Source of the DNA: Candidatus Kuenenia stuttgartensis | Lineage (GTDB): Bacteria > Pseudomonadota > Alphaproteobacteria > SMXS01 | Assembly (NCBI GenBank): GCA_943329845.2 | Contig: CALQFM020000025.1 | Span: forward strand, 1-51,449 | Length of the DNA: 51,449 nt | Direction: 5' to 3' | Made by a program: the position numbers and the translations under genes | Part shown: positions 51,301 through 51,449 of the stretch, piece by piece | How positions within the stretch are numbered: the stretch's first letter is position 1 | How the letters are laid out: each line of letters begins with the position of its first letter | The notes under the pieces: model-generated | Told to the model about the DNA's origin: nothing | Database searches by the model: none | The model's input: the letters and a program-made list of their open reading frames with translations, nothing else

Positions 51301-51449
51301 TGGACTGCACCCGGTTTGTGAGACACGTCTAATTGAGTGACCTGGCGATATTGCCATGGTTAGCGCTGTTGACGGAATGGCCGCGTTCTTCTTCGAACTC
51401 GACCGGCGGCTTGTATCCGAGCGCCGAGTGGAGGCGCTGTGCATTGTAG
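51301..51449 (-). mobile_element. IS3-family insertion sequence, 3' end (cut by window end)
   Basis: The terminal repeat TGGACTGCACCCGGTTTGTG at 51301-51320 resembles IS3-family ends, which usually begin TGxACTGCACCC. Inward from it lies the end of a transposase OrfB. The element continues beyond the window. Confidence 0.8.
51329..51448 (-). CDS. IS3-family transposase OrfB, C-terminal fragment (partial at window end)
   Basis: The last 39 residues begin YNAQRLHSALGYKPPVEFEE and end IARSLN. The YNxxRLHSALGYxPPxxFE segment is the C-terminal integrase-core signature of IS3-family DDE transposases. The N-terminal part and catalytic residues lie outside the window, so intactness is unknown. It may belong to the same IS type as the remnants at 1-191. 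Confidence 0.88.
   Translation of the reverse strand, partial: YNAQRLHSALGYKPPVEFEEERGHSVNSANHGNIARSLN

Overview
The window comes from a high-GC alphaproteobacterial chromosome, most likely of the Rhodospirillales or a nearby order. This rests on gene order and protein signatures: an ffh-rpsP-rimM-trmD-rplS-leuC-leuD-leuB-asd run, an F1 gene set (atpHAGDC) without F0 genes, an mdh-sucCD-odhAB-lpd cluster, sdhCDAB, an S16 protein with a long Ala-rich tail, and an HWE-family histidine kinase. No tool was run, so the taxonomy is inference.

Layout. 1-1081: insertion-sequence debris (the end of an IS3-type orfA with the stub of orfB, then an IS256-type transposase with a large internal deletion), followed by about 500 bp with no gene. 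1082-1173: tRNA-Ser(CGA), minus strand. 1256-11705 (plus): rplU-rpmA with a clear promoter and terminator, then a tightly packed run obgE-proB-proA-nadD-rsfS-rlmH-gpmI-envC-ctpA-rppH with several overlapping genes. 11835-19978 (minus): priA, atpHAGDC and a ferritin-like di-iron protein. 20072-22808 (plus): transaldolase-like aldolase, DUF484 protein, xerC, SET-domain protein. 22880-36593 (minus): a 14 kb block of TCA-cycle genes, sdhCDAB, zapE, mdh-sucC-sucD-odhA-odhB-lpdA. 36831-37346 (plus): a GNAT acetyltransferase. 37343-48039 (minus): a ParE-type toxin-antitoxin pair, two ethylmalonyl-CoA-pathway-type genes (mch and a malyl-CoA lyase/thioesterase homologue), asd, leuB, leuD, a 58-aa gene, leuC, rplS-trmD-rimM-rpsP-ffh. 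48345-51281: an HWE histidine kinase, a response-regulator gene broken by a 47-bp tandem duplication, a 59-aa gene on the other strand and an FkbM-type methyltransferase. 51301-51449: the end of another IS3-family element, running off the window.

Most of the window is housekeeping: translation, ribosome maturation, proline, NAD and leucine synthesis, cell envelope maintenance, ATP synthesis and a nearly complete lower TCA cycle. I see no convincing wholly new multi-gene system. The observations most worth a second look are the 47-bp frameshifting duplication in the response regulator, an apparent AUU start codon for rsfS, three alternating TGTCTA/TAGACA half-sites upstream of mdh, a PriA with one of its eight zinc cysteines replaced by Arg, small genes inside the leu cluster and next to the kinase, and structured leaders or spacers at rplU, ffh and sdhA-sdhB.
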